Of a stretch of 64,000 bases of DNA, positions 1 through 9,440 are shown one piece after another. The notes under the pieces were generated by a model. That model searched no databases, had not been told where the DNA came from, and saw only the letters and a program-made list of their open reading frames with translations. Numbering within the stretch: the first letter of the stretch is position 1; each line of letters begins with the position of its first letter. The position numbers and the translations under genes are program-made. The DNA is from an uncultured Erythrobacter sp. (GTDB lineage: Bacteria > Pseudomonadota > Alphaproteobacteria > Sphingomonadales > Sphingomonadaceae). Location of the stretch: the NCBI RefSeq assembly GCF_947497915.1, contig NZ_CANMIJ010000001.1, positions 535,501-599,500 of the forward strand, written 5' to 3'.

Positions 1-224
1 AAGAATTACGAGCCGATAACACTTATACATTCTCCGATGAGAATGGAGAGGTTCTGGAAGAGGGCACATATGTCCAACGAACCGTCTCTCAGTTGTGCTT
101 TACAGCCGACACCGAAGGTGCAGCTGAAAAATGCTACCTAGAAGAAATCGGAGAGGATAGTGTGTGGCGCACGACCGATCCTGATACGGGTGTCGTTTCT
201 ATAGTTGAACGCATTGAAGACTAA
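1..224 (+). CDS. 3' end of an unknown protein
   Basis: An open frame runs in from the left edge (first full codon at base 3) and ends with TAA at 222-224, giving about 73 residues. The visible part is acidic, with two cysteines (LCFTADT and EKCYLEE) and a repeated Thr/Val pattern, as in small secreted or lipoprotein domains. No family is recognised. The start and any signal peptide lie outside the window. It converges on cysH with a 13-base gap. Confidence 0.6.
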   Translation, partial: ELRADNTYTFSDENGEVLEEGTYVQRTVSQLCFTADTEGAAEKCYLEEIGEDSVWRTTDPDTGVVSIVERIED

Positions 225-237
225 CGGCACAGCCGGG

Positions 238-996
238 TTACAGGAACGGTTCCTCGCCCGGCTGGTGAATACCGCATTCGACTTTGTCCCAGCCTTTCCA
301 CCGGCCTGAACGCGGATCGTCGCCATCGGCCACCTTGTTTGTGCAAGGCTCGCAACCAATCGACGGGAAGCCTTCGGCGACAAGCGGGTGGCGCGGCAGA
401 TCGTGCTCTTCGAGATAGGCGTTGATATCATCCGCCGACCAGTCGATTAGTGGATTGATCTTGAGCCGCCCCTGATCGTCTGATGTGTCCACTTCGAAAC
501 GGGGCAGGTTCGCGCGGGTCGATGATTGGAATGCCTTGCGGCCCGTAAAGCTTGCATCATATTCGGCGAGAGCTTTGGCGAGCGGGCGGACCTTACGAAT
601 CTCGCAGCACCCGTCGGGGTCATACGACCAGCGTAGGCCAGTTTCGTCTTTCGCCGCGAGTTCATCCTCGTCCGGCGTCAGCACGACCAGATTGGTAAGG
701 CCGAGCCTCTCGGCCACTTCATCGCGGTATTTCAGGGTCGCGGCGAAATGCTTGCCTGTATCGAGGAACAGCACAGGCACAGAAGGATCGACCTGCGCGA
801 TCAGGTGCAGCAGCACTACGCTTTCCGCGCCAAAGCTCGATACGGTTGTTACATCGCCTGCAAGGCTGCCTTTGATCACGGCATCGAGCATTTCCTGCGT
901 CGAGGAGCCGCGGAACATCCGGTTAAGGCGAACGGCATCGTGCTCGGTAAAACGGGGGGCGGTATCGATCCGGTCTATTTTGCGGACTTCATTCAT
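238..996 (-). CDS. cysH: Assimilatory adenylylsulfate (APS) reductase, thioredoxin-dependent
   Basis: Reduces activated sulfate to sulfite in cytosolic assimilation. The 252-residue protein has the PAPS-reductase fold with the loop SSFGAESVVLLH at 53-64. It has the cysteine pairs Cys130-Cys131 (DGCCEIRK) and Cys215/Cys218 (GCEPC) that bind a [4Fe-4S] cluster, and the catalytic Cys241 in ECGIH. The cluster cysteines mark the APS-type rather than the PAPS-type enzyme (family knowledge). The chosen ATG overlaps the TGA of the DUF934 gene as ATGA; an upstream in-frame GTG at 1068 would lie wholly inside that gene and is rejected. It is the last gene of the sulfite-reduction operon. Confidence 0.93.
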   Translation of the reverse strand: MNEVRKIDRIDTAPRFTEHDAVRLNRMFRGSSTQEMLDAVIKGSLAGDVTTVSSFGAESVVLLHLIAQVDPSVPVLFLDTGKHFAATLKYRDEVAERLGLTNLVVLTPDEDELAAKDETGLRWSYDPDGCCEIRKVRPLAKALAEYDASFTGRKAFQSSTRANLPRFEVDTSDDQGRLKINPLIDWSADDINAYLEEHDLPRHPLVAEGFPSIGCEPCTNKVADGDDPRSGRWKGWDKVECGIHQPGEEPFL

Positions 997-1454
997 TGGT
1001 CCGCACCATGGCGGCGTTCTTGGATAGTTTTGCGGCCATCGGTCGTGGCCTGATAAACATTGTCCCACGTTGCGAAGGCGCGCTGCGCGTCTTTCTCATC
1101 AAGCCGCACATCAGGGGCAAAGGCATCAAAGCCGCAGCGGCGCATGTGGCTGAGTTGATCGATCAGCACATCACCGACTGCCCGCAGTTCGCCGGTGTAC
1201 CCCGCTTCGCGCAGAATGCGCGCAGCAGAATATCCGCGCCCGTCTGCGAAGCTAGGAAAGTTCACCTCAACCAGCGCGAGCCGATCAAGAAAGGGCAGCA
1301 ATTCGCGCGCATCATCGCCCGGCTCAATGCGGACGGCAGTCGCGTTGGTCTGATCGCAGCAGGCATCGACGGTAACAGTGCCGTGATCGACAGTTTCATC
1401 GTCGCGGAAACGGAATTGCACTTCGTCAGGGGAGGTTCCAAGGTTCTCAGTCAT
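993..1454 (-). CDS. DUF934 protein of the sulfite reductase operon
   Basis: This 153-residue protein carries the DUF934 signature, with FPSFADGRGYSAARILRE followed by GELRAVGDVLIDQL and RRCGFDAF. The family is found almost only beside cysI/cysH and is often called a probable sulfite-reduction accessory protein, but no reaction is established. The ATG overlaps the end of cysI by 8 bases and its TGA overlaps the start of cysH, so translation is probably coupled. It may support electron transfer to, or assembly of, sulfite reductase (inference). Confidence 0.85.
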   Translation of the reverse strand: MTENLGTSPDEVQFRFRDDETVDHGTVTVDACCDQTNATAVRIEPGDDARELLPFLDRLALVEVNFPSFADGRGYSAARILREAGYTGELRAVGDVLIDQLSHMRRCGFDAFAPDVRLDEKDAQRAFATWDNVYQATTDGRKTIQERRHGADQ

Positions 1455-3075
1455 AAAGCGCCTCCTTGAACGGGGCCATGCCAATGCGGCGGTAGGTATC
1501 GAGGAAACGCTCCTCGCCTTGCTTCTGAGCAAGATAAACGTCTGTCACGGTCTCAACCGCTTCGATCACGCCGTCCTCGGTGAATCCAGGGCCAGTTATC
1601 TTGGCGAGACTGACATCCTCTGCCTCGCTTCCGCCAAGCGAAAGCTGGTAATTCTCAACGCCTTTTTTATCGACGCCAAGGATGCCGATATGGCCCGCAT
1701 GGTGGTGCCCGCAGGCGTTGATGCAGCCGGAGATTTTCAGCTTTAACTCACCAAGTTTCTCAGTCTTGCCAGAGGCATCGAATTTTTCCGAAATACGCTG
1801 GGCAAGCGGGATCGAACGAGCATTGGCCAGAGCGCAATAATCGAGGCCGGGGCACGCGATCATATCTTCGATCGTATCCATATTAGGCGCGCCAAGATCA
1901 GCCGCGTCGAGCTGCGTCCAAAGCGCGTGGAGATCGGCGATCTTCACATGCGGCAGGACAACATTTTGCGTGTGCATGATACGCAGCTCGTCAAAGCTGT
2001 ACTGCTGGGCCAGATTTGCCATGACGCGCATCTGATCGCCGGTCGCATCGCCGGGGATACCGGCCACCGGCTTGAGCGAAATCACCGCGCTGACATAGGC
2101 ATCGTTCTTGTGGCGATGCGTGTTGCGGTCCACCCAAAGAGCAAAGTCTGGATCAGAACGGTCGACTGTCTTGGCGCCGTCTTCAAATGTAGGGTCGGCA
2201 AAGAATGGCTTAAGCCGTTCTAACTCCTCGCGCGGAGGCTCTACACCTTGATCCAGCATATGGGCGAATTCTTCTTCGACCTGACGGGTATATTCGTCCT
2301 TGCCCAGTTCATGAACGAGGATCTTGATGCGCGCTTTGTATTTGTTGTCGCGCCGTCCGTAACGGTTGTAGACGCGCAGGCACGCCTCGGCATAGGTGAT
2401 GAGCTGATCCAGCGGCACAAAGTCGCGGATCATCGGAGCGATCATCGGGGTGCGGCCCATACCGCCACCAACGAAGAAACGAGCGCCAATTTCACCGTCC
2501 TGTTGGACAATCTGAATGCCGATATCGTGCAGGCGCATTGCAGCACGGTCTTTCTCGGATGCGATCACGCAGATTTTGAACTTGCGCGGCAGATAGGTGA
2601 ACTCCGGATGGAAGCTCGACCATTGACGCAGCAGCTCTGCATAAGGGCGCGGATCGACCAGCTCGTCTTGCGCGGCACCGGCAAAGTGATCGGACGAAAT
2701 GTTGCGGATGCAGTTTCCGCTGGTCTGGATCGCGTGCATTTCAACCTTCGCCAGATCGGCAAGGATGTCCGCCGCATCCTCCAGCTTGATCCAATTGTAT
2801 TGCAGGTTCTGACGCGTGGTGAAGTGGCCGTATCCGCGGTCATATTTGTCCGCAATATTGGCCAGCGCGGTCATCTGTTCGCCGTTGAGCGTGCCATAGG
2901 GGATGGCAACGCGCAGCATATAGGCATGCAATTGCAGATAGAGGCCGTTCATCAGCCGCAGCGGCTTGAACTGGTCTTCTGTCAGTTTGCCTTCGAGCCG
3001 TCGGCGGGCTTGATCGCGGAATTCCTCAACGCGCGCATCGACCATTTGCTGATCATAATTGTCATATTTGTACAT
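1447..3075 (-). CDS. cysI: Siroheme-dependent sulfite (nitrite) reductase
   Basis: Six-electron reduction of sulfite to sulfide. The 542-residue protein has two nitrite/sulfite reductase ferredoxin-like half domains. The siroheme/[4Fe-4S] ligands are Cys408-x5-Cys414 (CPGLDYC) and Cys451-x3-Cys455 (CINAC). The siroheme-contact stretch TSGNCIRNISSDHFAG starts near 118. Its single-chain length without a flavoprotein partner in the operon suggests the ferredoxin- or unknown-donor type. It starts one base after the DUF2849 stop and overlaps DUF934. Siroheme would come from CobA in this operon plus the dehydrogenase/chelatase near 30 kb. Sulfite is favoured over nitrite because the neighbours are all sulfur genes. 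Confidence 0.93.
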   Translation of the reverse strand: MYKYDNYDQQMVDARVEEFRDQARRRLEGKLTEDQFKPLRLMNGLYLQLHAYMLRVAIPYGTLNGEQMTALANIADKYDRGYGHFTTRQNLQYNWIKLEDAADILADLAKVEMHAIQTSGNCIRNISSDHFAGAAQDELVDPRPYAELLRQWSSFHPEFTYLPRKFKICVIASEKDRAAMRLHDIGIQIVQQDGEIGARFFVGGGMGRTPMIAPMIRDFVPLDQLITYAEACLRVYNRYGRRDNKYKARIKILVHELGKDEYTRQVEEEFAHMLDQGVEPPREELERLKPFFADPTFEDGAKTVDRSDPDFALWVDRNTHRHKNDAYVSAVISLKPVAGIPGDATGDQMRVMANLAQQYSFDELRIMHTQNVVLPHVKIADLHALWTQLDAADLGAPNMDTIEDMIACPGLDYCALANARSIPLAQRISEKFDASGKTEKLGELKLKISGCINACGHHHAGHIGILGVDKKGVENYQLSLGGSEAEDVSLAKITGPGFTEDGVIEAVETVTDVYLAQKQGEERFLDTYRRIGMAPFKEALYD

Positions 3076-3076
3076 G

Positions 3077-3373
3077 TCAGATTACCCAGTCGAGAGCTTC
3101 GGGGTTTTGGGGATTGAGCGTGAGGTCTGGTCGCACCGTGGGGCCGACCGCGCGCACACGGTCTTTAATGTGGGCAGGGCGCACACCGTTTTCCGTACGC
3201 TCGGCCTCGATTAAGTAGGGCACGTTAACGCGGCGGGCGGCTTCTTCGCGGGCGAGGATTTCCGCGCCTCGTTCGCCGACATCAGCGGCATCGTTGACGT
3301 CGCGCGACCAGCTTGTGCCAGTCCACCATGTCACATCACCTGTTTTAAGGTCATTTCCGGTCAGCACTTTCAT
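3077..3373 (-). CDS. DUF2849 small protein of the cys operon
   Basis: A 98-residue soluble protein beginning MKVLTGNDLKTGDVTWW, matching the DUF2849 family, which in alphaproteobacteria sits between the siroheme methyltransferase and sulfite reductase genes. The start overlaps the cobA stop as ATGA, and cysI follows after one base, so the three are translationally coupled. No catalytic motif is visible. A chaperone or assembly role for sulfite reductase is only an inference from position. Confidence 0.8.
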   Translation of the reverse strand: MKVLTGNDLKTGDVTWWTGTSWSRDVNDAADVGERGAEILAREEAARRVNVPYLIEAERTENGVRPAHIKDRVRAVGPTVRPDLTLNPQNPEALDWVI

Positions 3374-4128
3374 CGGGCCGCCTCCAAAGCTGTTTGAGCG
3401 AGTGCAATATTATCGCGCGCGGTGACTTCGCCGATCACGATCAAAGCCGGGCTTTGGATTTTCTCGGCTGTCACAAGATCGGGCAGGCCAGCGAGCATTC
3501 CGCGCACAACGCGCATGTCGCTGCGTGCGGCGTTCTCGATCACAGCCAATGGCATGTCGGGCGCAAGGCCATCCGCCATCAACTTTTCCGCGATTTGCGG
3601 AGCGGTTTTCACGCCCATGTAGATTACCAGTGTCCGGCCCGCACCTGCAAGGCCCGACCAGTTTTGATCCGACAGCCCTTTGCATTGACCTGCGACAAAG
3701 CTGACGATGCTGGATGCGTCCCGGTGGGTGAGGGCAATTTGGGTTGCCGCCGCCGCACCATTCGCAGCGGAGATGCCGGGAACGATTTCAACACGCACGC
3801 CAGCGGCCTTGGCATCCTCTGCCTCTTCACCGCCGCGTCCGAATATCAGCGGATCGCCGCCTTTAAGTCGCACAACATCGCGTCCCGCCAACGCCTCGCG
3901 CACCAGCAGAGCGTTGATCTCATCCTGCGGCAAAGTGTGCTTTGAACGCTGCTTTGCAACAGAGATAAGCTGCGCATCTGGGCTGGCCATGGCGAGAATT
4001 TCGCGGCTGACGAGTCCATCATGTACGATGATCTCAGCCTGCTCGATCAAACGAGCTGCGCGCAGGGTCAAAAGGTCAGGGTCACCCGGCCCTGCGCCGA
4101 CGAGAAATATTGTTCCGGTGTTTTCCAT
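3370..4128 (-). CDS. cobA: Uroporphyrinogen-III C-methyltransferase
   Basis: Makes precorrin-2 from uroporphyrinogen III with two SAM, the first step to siroheme. The 252-residue protein is a single tetrapyrrole-methylase domain with VGAGPGDPDLLTLRA at 10-24, the loop VRLKGGDPLIFGRGGEE near 85-101, and PGISAANG. There is no dehydrogenase/chelatase domain; that activity is encoded separately at 29.6-30.5 kb. This is the first gene of the five-gene sulfite-reduction operon. The 76 bases upstream separate it from mscS and may hold the promoter, though I could not identify clear boxes. Confidence 0.92.
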   Translation of the reverse strand: MENTGTIFLVGAGPGDPDLLTLRAARLIEQAEIIVHDGLVSREILAMASPDAQLISVAKQRSKHTLPQDEINALLVREALAGRDVVRLKGGDPLIFGRGGEEAEDAKAAGVRVEIVPGISAANGAAAATQIALTHRDASSIVSFVAGQCKGLSDQNWSGLAGAGRTLVIYMGVKTAPQIAEKLMADGLAPDMPLAVIENAARSDMRVVRGMLAGLPDLVTAEKIQSPALIVIGEVTARDNIALAQTALEAAR

Positions 4129-4204
4129 GAAGCCGAAATGATCGACCCGCGGGCTAATCGCCAGTGAGAATGGGTTTGCGCCTGATTAGGAAAGCTTTTG
4201 TAGT

Positions 4205-5308
4205 CTATTTCTTCGCGCTGTTTTGGGCCGACATTGCCTCGATCAGACGGTCAATCTGATCATTGGATCGGAGATTCAAATCACGCTGCGGGAATGGAAT
4301 CTCAATATTGTTTTTCTGAAACAGCTCCCAAATCCGCATGTAAACGTCTGAACGTATGTTCGCGAGACCTTCTTCTGGATCTTGAATCCAGAAGCGGACT
4401 TCAAAATCCACCGAACTGTCGCCAAAGCCCATAACGTTCACGCGTGGTTTGGGGCGCGGCAAAATGCGGCTGGTTTCATCGACCGCTTGGTAGAGCAATT
4501 CTGTCACGAGTTTAAGATCGCTGCCGTATGACACGCCTACGGGTGCCCTCACACGAACATCGCGGGATGAATAAGACCAGTTCACGACCTGATTGATCAT
4601 CAGGTTTTCATTCGGGATGAGGTGCTCTGTTTGATCGCGGGTAATCACGGAAATGGCACGAATGCCGATCTTACGGATCTGGCCGATTGCCTCGTTACCC
4701 GCCCCGTCTGTGACAGAGATCACGTCTCCCGGCTTGATCGATTTATCGAGCAGCAACAGGATGCCCGAAATCAGGTTGCCGAATGTTTTCTGCAGACCGA
4801 AACCAATGGCCAGACCGAACGCGCCGCCGAAAAAGGCGAGGGCGGTTAAGTCGATGCCGAGCATGTCGATCCCGATCAGGAATGCGAGCCCCCAAATCGC
4901 AACCGTGCTAAGCTTTTCCGCGAGCAATTTTTGTGTGCTGTCGAATTTGGTGATGCGGCGGATGAGGCCGCGACTCAATCGTGTCGCCACCCATGCCAGA
5001 GTGATGACAAACAAGATCACGCCGATGACAAGCAGCACATCGAGCAGCGAGATGCGCAGATTGCCCAATTCGAATGCGAAGTCTTGAAGCGATTGAAGGA
5101 ATGCTCCTGCGGTTTCGCTCTTCTCGCCTACGCCCTCGACAATGTTCTGAGAGGCTTCGATCGCTTCCACGGGTTCTTCCGGTGTGGGTTCAGGTGCCGG
5201 TGTTGCCTCTGCGCCCTCCGCTGGCGAGCCTTCCCCGCTGCTATCGCCCTCAGCAGAGGGGTCAGTCGTTTCGGTCACGTCAGCTGGAAGTGTTGCTGCA
5301 GCGGTCAT
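4205..5308 (-). CDS. Small-conductance mechanosensitive channel, MscS family
   Basis: Inner-membrane tension-gated channel of 367 residues. An acidic, Pro/Glu-rich N-terminal tail of about 65 residues precedes hydrophobic segments LLDVLLVIGVILFVITLAW and VAIWGLAFLIGIDMLG. These are followed by the pore helix and MscS signature AFGLAIGFGLQKTFGNLISG, then the beta domain and the cytoplasmic alpha/beta domain (PRPKPRVNVMGFGDSSVDFE). The ATG shares its A with the TGA of the upstream lyase gene; an adjacent TTG one codon earlier is less likely. It sits among sulfur genes but has no obvious sulfur role. Confidence 0.9.
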   Translation of the reverse strand: MTAAATLPADVTETTDPSAEGDSSGEGSPAEGAEATPAPEPTPEEPVEAIEASQNIVEGVGEKSETAGAFLQSLQDFAFELGNLRISLLDVLLVIGVILFVITLAWVATRLSRGLIRRITKFDSTQKLLAEKLSTVAIWGLAFLIGIDMLGIDLTALAFFGGAFGLAIGFGLQKTFGNLISGILLLLDKSIKPGDVISVTDGAGNEAIGQIRKIGIRAISVITRDQTEHLIPNENLMINQVVNWSYSSRDVRVRAPVGVSYGSDLKLVTELLYQAVDETSRILPRPKPRVNVMGFGDSSVDFEVRFWIQDPEEGLANIRSDVYMRIWELFQKNNIEIPFPQRDLNLRSNDQIDRLIEAMSAQNSAKK

Positions 5309-6519
5309 CAAGTATCCATCTTTGCAAATGCCTGCGCGAGGTCCGCGATCAGATCATCTGTATCTTCAAGGCCAATCGATAGGCGAATGGCGGGCCGTGC
5401 ACCAGCCTGTGCATCTGGTTTTGTCGGTGATGTCATGGCGGCGCGGTGATCGTGCGGGAATATTGGCAGGACAAGGCTTTCAAAACCGCCCCAGCTGTAT
5501 CCGATGCCGAACAGTTCCAGCGCATCGGCGAGCTTTCCGCTGGCGTTGGGATCGGGTGAGGCCAAGACGAAGCTGAACAATCCGCATCCGCCGGTGAAAT
5601 CGCGCTTCCAAATCGCATGGCCGGGGTCGCCGGGCAGCATCGGACACATGATCCGGGCAACCTGCGGCTGCTCGGTCAGCCATTCCGCAACGCACAGCGC
5701 GCTTGCTGTCGATTGTTCAAGCCGGATTGCCATCGTGCGGAGGCCGCGCGCGGCGAGCGCCGCATCATCGGGCGAGACGACTTGGCCGAGTTCCTGAGAC
5801 GTCCGGCGCAAGGCGCGGTACCATCGTTCACCCGCGCTGGTTGATCCCATCATCAGATCGGAATGCCCGCCGACATGTTTAGAAAGGCTCATCATGGCGA
5901 TGTCACAGCCGTGATTGAGCGCGGCAAAGCCAAGCGAACTGGCCCACGTGTTATCGATCAGACTGACGGCGCCGTTCTCCCGCGCAATCGCAGCAAGAGC
6001 AGGGACATCGCAAACCTCCATCGTCAGGCTGCCAGGGCTTTCCAGCCACACAGCCTTCACCGGCTCATCGAACAGTTTCGTATACGCATCCACATCAAGC
6101 GGGTCGAAGAAATCGTAGGTGATCCCAAGCCGTTTCAGCAGCCCCGTCGCCATGCTGCGTGAGGGATCATAGGCGTTGTCGGTCATCAACAAGCGGTCAC
6201 CGGGGCGCAGCACTGCCAAAAGAGCGCCAGCAATTGCGGCAACGCCGCTGGGATAAAGCACGGTGCCATGCGCCCCCGGCTCAATTTGGGTTAGCGCCTC
6301 GGCGAGAGACCACTGCGTTGGTGCGCCGCGCCGACCATAGAAGAACCCGCCATCGGCATTTGTTTTGTTCGCCGCTTTTCGGTCTGCTTCTTTCTCATAG
6401 AGGTGTGTCGAAGCGCGCCAGACGGGCGTGTTAACGACTGGCCCCGTCAATTCTTCGCGCCGCCCGGCATTTGTGACGCGGGTTGCAGGGCGCATATCTT
6501 TGGGGTCTTTGCCGCTCAT
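5308..6519 (-). CDS. metC: Cystathionine beta-lyase-like PLP enzyme
   Basis: Cys/Met-metabolism PLP-dependent enzyme (fold type I), 403 residues. Visible features are YGRRGAPTQWSLAEAL, the PLP-phosphate region LYPSGVAAIAGALLA, IDNTWASS with the cofactor Asp, and the Schiff-base lysine in MSLSKHVGGHSD. Family members cleave cystathionine to homocysteine, pyruvate and ammonia; a related C-S lyase cannot be excluded. The chosen ATG overlaps the sseA TGA as ATGA, and the stop touches mscS. Its place between the mercaptopyruvate sulfurtransferase and the sulfite operon fits sulfur amino acid metabolism. Confidence 0.88.
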   Translation of the reverse strand: MSGKDPKDMRPATRVTNAGRREELTGPVVNTPVWRASTHLYEKEADRKAANKTNADGGFFYGRRGAPTQWSLAEALTQIEPGAHGTVLYPSGVAAIAGALLAVLRPGDRLLMTDNAYDPSRSMATGLLKRLGITYDFFDPLDVDAYTKLFDEPVKAVWLESPGSLTMEVCDVPALAAIARENGAVSLIDNTWASSLGFAALNHGCDIAMMSLSKHVGGHSDLMMGSTSAGERWYRALRRTSQELGQVVSPDDAALAARGLRTMAIRLEQSTASALCVAEWLTEQPQVARIMCPMLPGDPGHAIWKRDFTGGCGLFSFVLASPDPNASGKLADALELFGIGYSWGGFESLVLPIFPHDHRAAMTSPTKPDAQAGARPAIRLSIGLEDTDDLIADLAQAFAKMDT

Positions 6520-7370
6520 TGTGGGCCTTGCTGTTTGGGCGTTTCGGGATCGGCGGACCATTCAGACCAGCTGCCATCATACAGTGCCGTGCTCTCATGG
6601 CCGATCAGGTGAAGCGCAAACAACAGCACGCTCGCCGTGATGCCGCTGCCGCAGGTGGTGATTACGGGCCGCGATAAATCCACGCCCGCACCTTCGAATG
6701 CGGCGCGAAGATCCTCCGGTGATTTGAACGTACCATCTGGATTCAAGACGCCGCCGAACGGCAGGTTGAGCGAGCCCGGGATGCGGCCATTCTCGCCGCC
6801 ATGGATGGGATCAGTTCCCGCACCAAAAACGCGGTCTGCACCGCGCGCATCGAGCACTTGTTCAGCTTCACTGTTGAGATTGGCGAGGATGTCAGCCTTG
6901 AAACGGATGCCGCGTGCCTGCGGAAGGTCAAACGGATTGGCGGGCTCGAATTCAGCTGTACCGCTCTCCACTGGATGTCCGTCGCCGCGCCATTTGGCAA
7001 ACCCGCCATCAAGGATCGCCACGTTTCCAATCCCGTGGGCGACCAACGCAATCCAAGCGCGCGCTGATGTTTTTACCGCGCTGTCGTCGTAAAGAATAAT
7101 GCGATACCCGCTTTCCACACCAAGGTTGGCCAAGCGCTCCGCCAATTGCGCGCCATTGGGCAAGGCTTGTGGGACATTCGATGCCGTGTCGGTTAGATTG
7201 GCAAGATCAAGGAAACGCGCACCGGGGATGTGCGCCGCCTCGTAATCAGCGTGCGGGTCGCGGTTTGCTGCGGGAAGGTGGCGCGAGGCATCAAGGATTA
7301 CGAGATCTGGTGCGTTCAGATTGGCCGCCAGCCATTCGGCCGACACAAGGCTTTGGATGGGATCGTTCAT
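6516..7370 (-). CDS. sseA: 3-mercaptopyruvate sulfurtransferase
   Basis: Two tandem rhodanese domains in 284 residues. The N-terminal one is inactive (LILDASRHLP, then HIPGARFLDL), and the C-terminal one carries the catalytic loop CGSGITA, which is typical of mercaptopyruvate rather than thiosulfate as donor. It transfers sulfane sulfur to thiols or cyanide in the cytosol. The start is uncertain: ATG at 7391 or an in-frame TTG at 7406 would add 7 or 12 residues. The chosen ATG gives the usual family N-terminus just before SLVSAEWLA. It is coupled to the lyase gene downstream. Confidence 0.9.
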   Translation of the reverse strand: MNDPIQSLVSAEWLAANLNAPDLVILDASRHLPAANRDPHADYEAAHIPGARFLDLANLTDTASNVPQALPNGAQLAERLANLGVESGYRIILYDDSAVKTSARAWIALVAHGIGNVAILDGGFAKWRGDGHPVESGTAEFEPANPFDLPQARGIRFKADILANLNSEAEQVLDARGADRVFGAGTDPIHGGENGRIPGSLNLPFGGVLNPDGTFKSPEDLRAAFEGAGVDLSRPVITTCGSGITASVLLFALHLIGHESTALYDGSWSEWSADPETPKQQGPQ

Positions 7371-7412
7371 GCCAGCAGGGGTAGCGCGCATGGCTTGCCC
7401 CGCCAAGAGCGC

Positions 7413-8804
7413 TTAAGCGCTTTGCTTTTCAGGCGCGTCTTTGATTTCTTTGGTGCGCAGACCGGGAAGGCCGCCGGGCGGATTGTCGAGCGGGATTGGG
7501 TGCAGCTTTGCAGCATTGGCCGCGCTTGGCATGCCGACGACAAATTTGTGCGTCCTCGCCGGGTAACCCGAGGTTTCGATTGTCAGTTCGATCAACGGCA
7601 CAATCACAGGGGTGCGTCCCTGCCGCAGCGGGCTGATCTCTGAAAGCGGGAGTTGCAACTTTCCGCTGATTGCCCGGCTTTGATGCGGGCCGATGCGTTC
7701 GACCAGTTGCAATGGCTGTGCCGATACCGCTGAACCCGCCGCAGAGCCGCGCCGCGCGCAGATCAGGCTGGCATTCACCGCAAAATCGCGCAGTGCGCGG
7801 TCAGAGCGATTGGCGATGTTGAGGTGGTAATCAACCGTTAGCATCATGACGCTGCGCGCTGCGCTGACAATATCAAGCTGCAGCGCAAACTGCGGCGCAG
7901 CAGGCGGAAGGCTGCTTGGAGTTACTTCTGATTGATCAGCAGGCATCGTATTTGCAACTGGTGGCGCAGGTGTTGGTGCCGGTGTTGTTGCAGGTGTCGT
8001 CGCGCGGGTAGGCGAGGGTGGGGGCATGGCCGCCATTGGCTTGGCGTCGCGCTGCCCCTTGGCGATAAATTCGCGCGCGCCCGCTGCGAGTGCAGGAGCC
8101 GCGAGTTGTCCTTTTGGACGATCTGCCTCTTTACGGCGGCGCATCATCCACCATCCAAGGCCGCCGAGAAGCGCGAGCAATCCGGCCAGCCCGATCCATA
8201 GCAAATTTCCGGATGTGTTCCATGCAGAGCCTTCTTCGACGGGCGCAGCAGACGGCGCGGCTGGATCATCCGAGGAGATGTCAGGGATACTTGAATAGAC
8301 CCCGTCTTCCCCAAAACCGGGGGAGGGGGCTTCTGTCACCGGTGCCGCATCGGTTTGTGCGGCAGCAGGCGGCGCGGCAGTCGATGTTTGCGGCGCATCC
8401 GAGATATCGCTGCGCGGTGTGGTTGTTGCCGAAGTAGGTGCCGTGTTTGAACGGGACGGCGCAGGGCTGGCTGATGTTGTTGCTGGAGCCGCGCTTTGAG
8501 GCGGAGCTGGTGTAGGTGCAGCCGCCTCGCTAGCCGAAGGGGTGGGTGTTGGTGTCGGTATGGTCGGTTCAGGTTCGATCCGGCGCGGGCCGATCACCAC
8601 GCCGTTGCGAATGTCAACGGGCCCTTGCGGTGCCGACGTTGGTGTCGGCGTCGGATCAGGCAACGAGAAATCGCGGGGTGTTTCCTGCGCGCTCAAAGGC
8701 GCGGCAAGAATGGCGTAACTCCCCGCGCAAAGCGCAAGCGCAGAGAAGATCGACCGCGATCGCGATGCGTTGGCTGGAAAAGTGTTGTTTTGTGGCGCGC
8801 GCAT
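7413..8804 (-). CDS. Proline-rich single-pass membrane protein, unknown
   Basis: 463 residues with a signal peptide ([23 protein letters not shown]). A long low-complexity Pro/Thr/Ala region of about 150 residues follows, with repeated PTPTPT and a second Pro/Ala tract after the membrane segment [19 protein letters not shown], which ends in the positive anchor MRRRKEADR. The C-terminal domain of about 170 residues looks like a beta-sandwich ([30 protein letters not shown]). The protein is probably anchored with a periplasmic Pro-rich stalk and a cytosolic C-terminal domain. No family name is recognised. The ATG at 8804 gives the best signal peptide; a start at 8849 adds 15 residues. Confidence 0.7.
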   Translation of the reverse strand: MRAPQNNTFPANASRSRSIFSALALCAGSYAILAAPLSAQETPRDFSLPDPTPTPTSAPQGPVDIRNGVVIGPRRIEPEPTIPTPTPTPSASEAAAPTPAPPQSAAPATTSASPAPSRSNTAPTSATTTPRSDISDAPQTSTAAPPAAAQTDAAPVTEAPSPGFGEDGVYSSIPDISSDDPAAPSAAPVEEGSAWNTSGNLLWIGLAGLLALLGGLGWWMMRRRKEADRPKGQLAAPALAAGAREFIAKGQRDAKPMAAMPPPSPTRATTPATTPAPTPAPPVANTMPADQSEVTPSSLPPAAPQFALQLDIVSAARSVMMLTVDYHLNIANRSDRALRDFAVNASLICARRGSAAGSAVSAQPLQLVERIGPHQSRAISGKLQLPLSEISPLRQGRTPVIVPLIELTIETSGYPARTHKFVVGMPSAANAAKLHPIPLDNPPGGLPGLRTKEIKDAPEKQSA

Positions 8805-8937
8805 GGGGCGGACTTCGTACACTCGATTACATGAACGGTTGGCCAACAACGGTTGGCTGAGGTCTCACATAGATATTGCAGCGAGCAGGTCTAGTTCTGC
8901 GCTTGCACACGGCGCACTTTCGCGGCAACAGCGCGGC

Positions 8938-9408
8938 ATGGAAAGCACACCTGAAAACCAAACCGCTCCTGCCTTTTTGGGGAAGGACACGCCGCTGCCT
9001 ACATCTCCGGAAGAGGCGCAACTGGATTACGTTCCCAATCCGCGCAAGGGCTCGCTCTATCTGGTTCGCTTTGCAGCGCCTGAGTTTACGTCTCTTTGCC
9101 CGGTGACAAACCAACCCGACTTTGCACATCTCGTCATCGATTATGCGCCGGGCGACACTATCGTTGAGTCGAAGAGCCTTAAGCTGTTTTTGGGAAGTTT
9201 CCGCAATCATAACGGCTTTCACGAAGACGTGACCGTCGGCATTGGACAACGGCTGGCCGACGAAATGAAGCCGCGCTGGCTTCGCATTGGCGGATATTGG
9301 TACCCGCGCGGCGGCATTCCCATCGATGTTTTTTGGCAAACTGGTTCGCCGCCGCCAGAACTGTGGGTGCCTGAGCAGGGCGTTAGCGGGTATCGTGGGC
9401 GCGGTTAA
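8938..9408 (+). CDS. queF: NADPH-dependent preQ0 reductase
   Basis: Reduces 7-cyano-7-deazaguanine to preQ1 in queuosine tRNA modification. The 156-residue unimodular (Bacillus-type) protein has the nucleophile Cys54 in [15 protein letters not shown], Asp61 as proton donor, the signature [14 protein letters not shown], and the C-terminal [14 protein letters not shown]. The start at MESTPENQ was chosen because earlier in-frame ATGs would run back through the divergent promoter region into the neighbour. The gene stands alone and diverges from the Pro-rich membrane protein. Confidence 0.94.
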   Translation: MESTPENQTAPAFLGKDTPLPTSPEEAQLDYVPNPRKGSLYLVRFAAPEFTSLCPVTNQPDFAHLVIDYAPGDTIVESKSLKLFLGSFRNHNGFHEDVTVGIGQRLADEMKPRWLRIGGYWYPRGGIPIDVFWQTGSPPPELWVPEQGVSGYRGRG

Positions 9409-9440
9409 CCACTCTTGCTAGTTAAAATCAGATGGTTACC

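Noticed and set aside
2248..3117. 289-codon plus-strand frame opposite cysI
   Set aside because: No recognisable domain; it mirrors the clear sulfite reductase gene.
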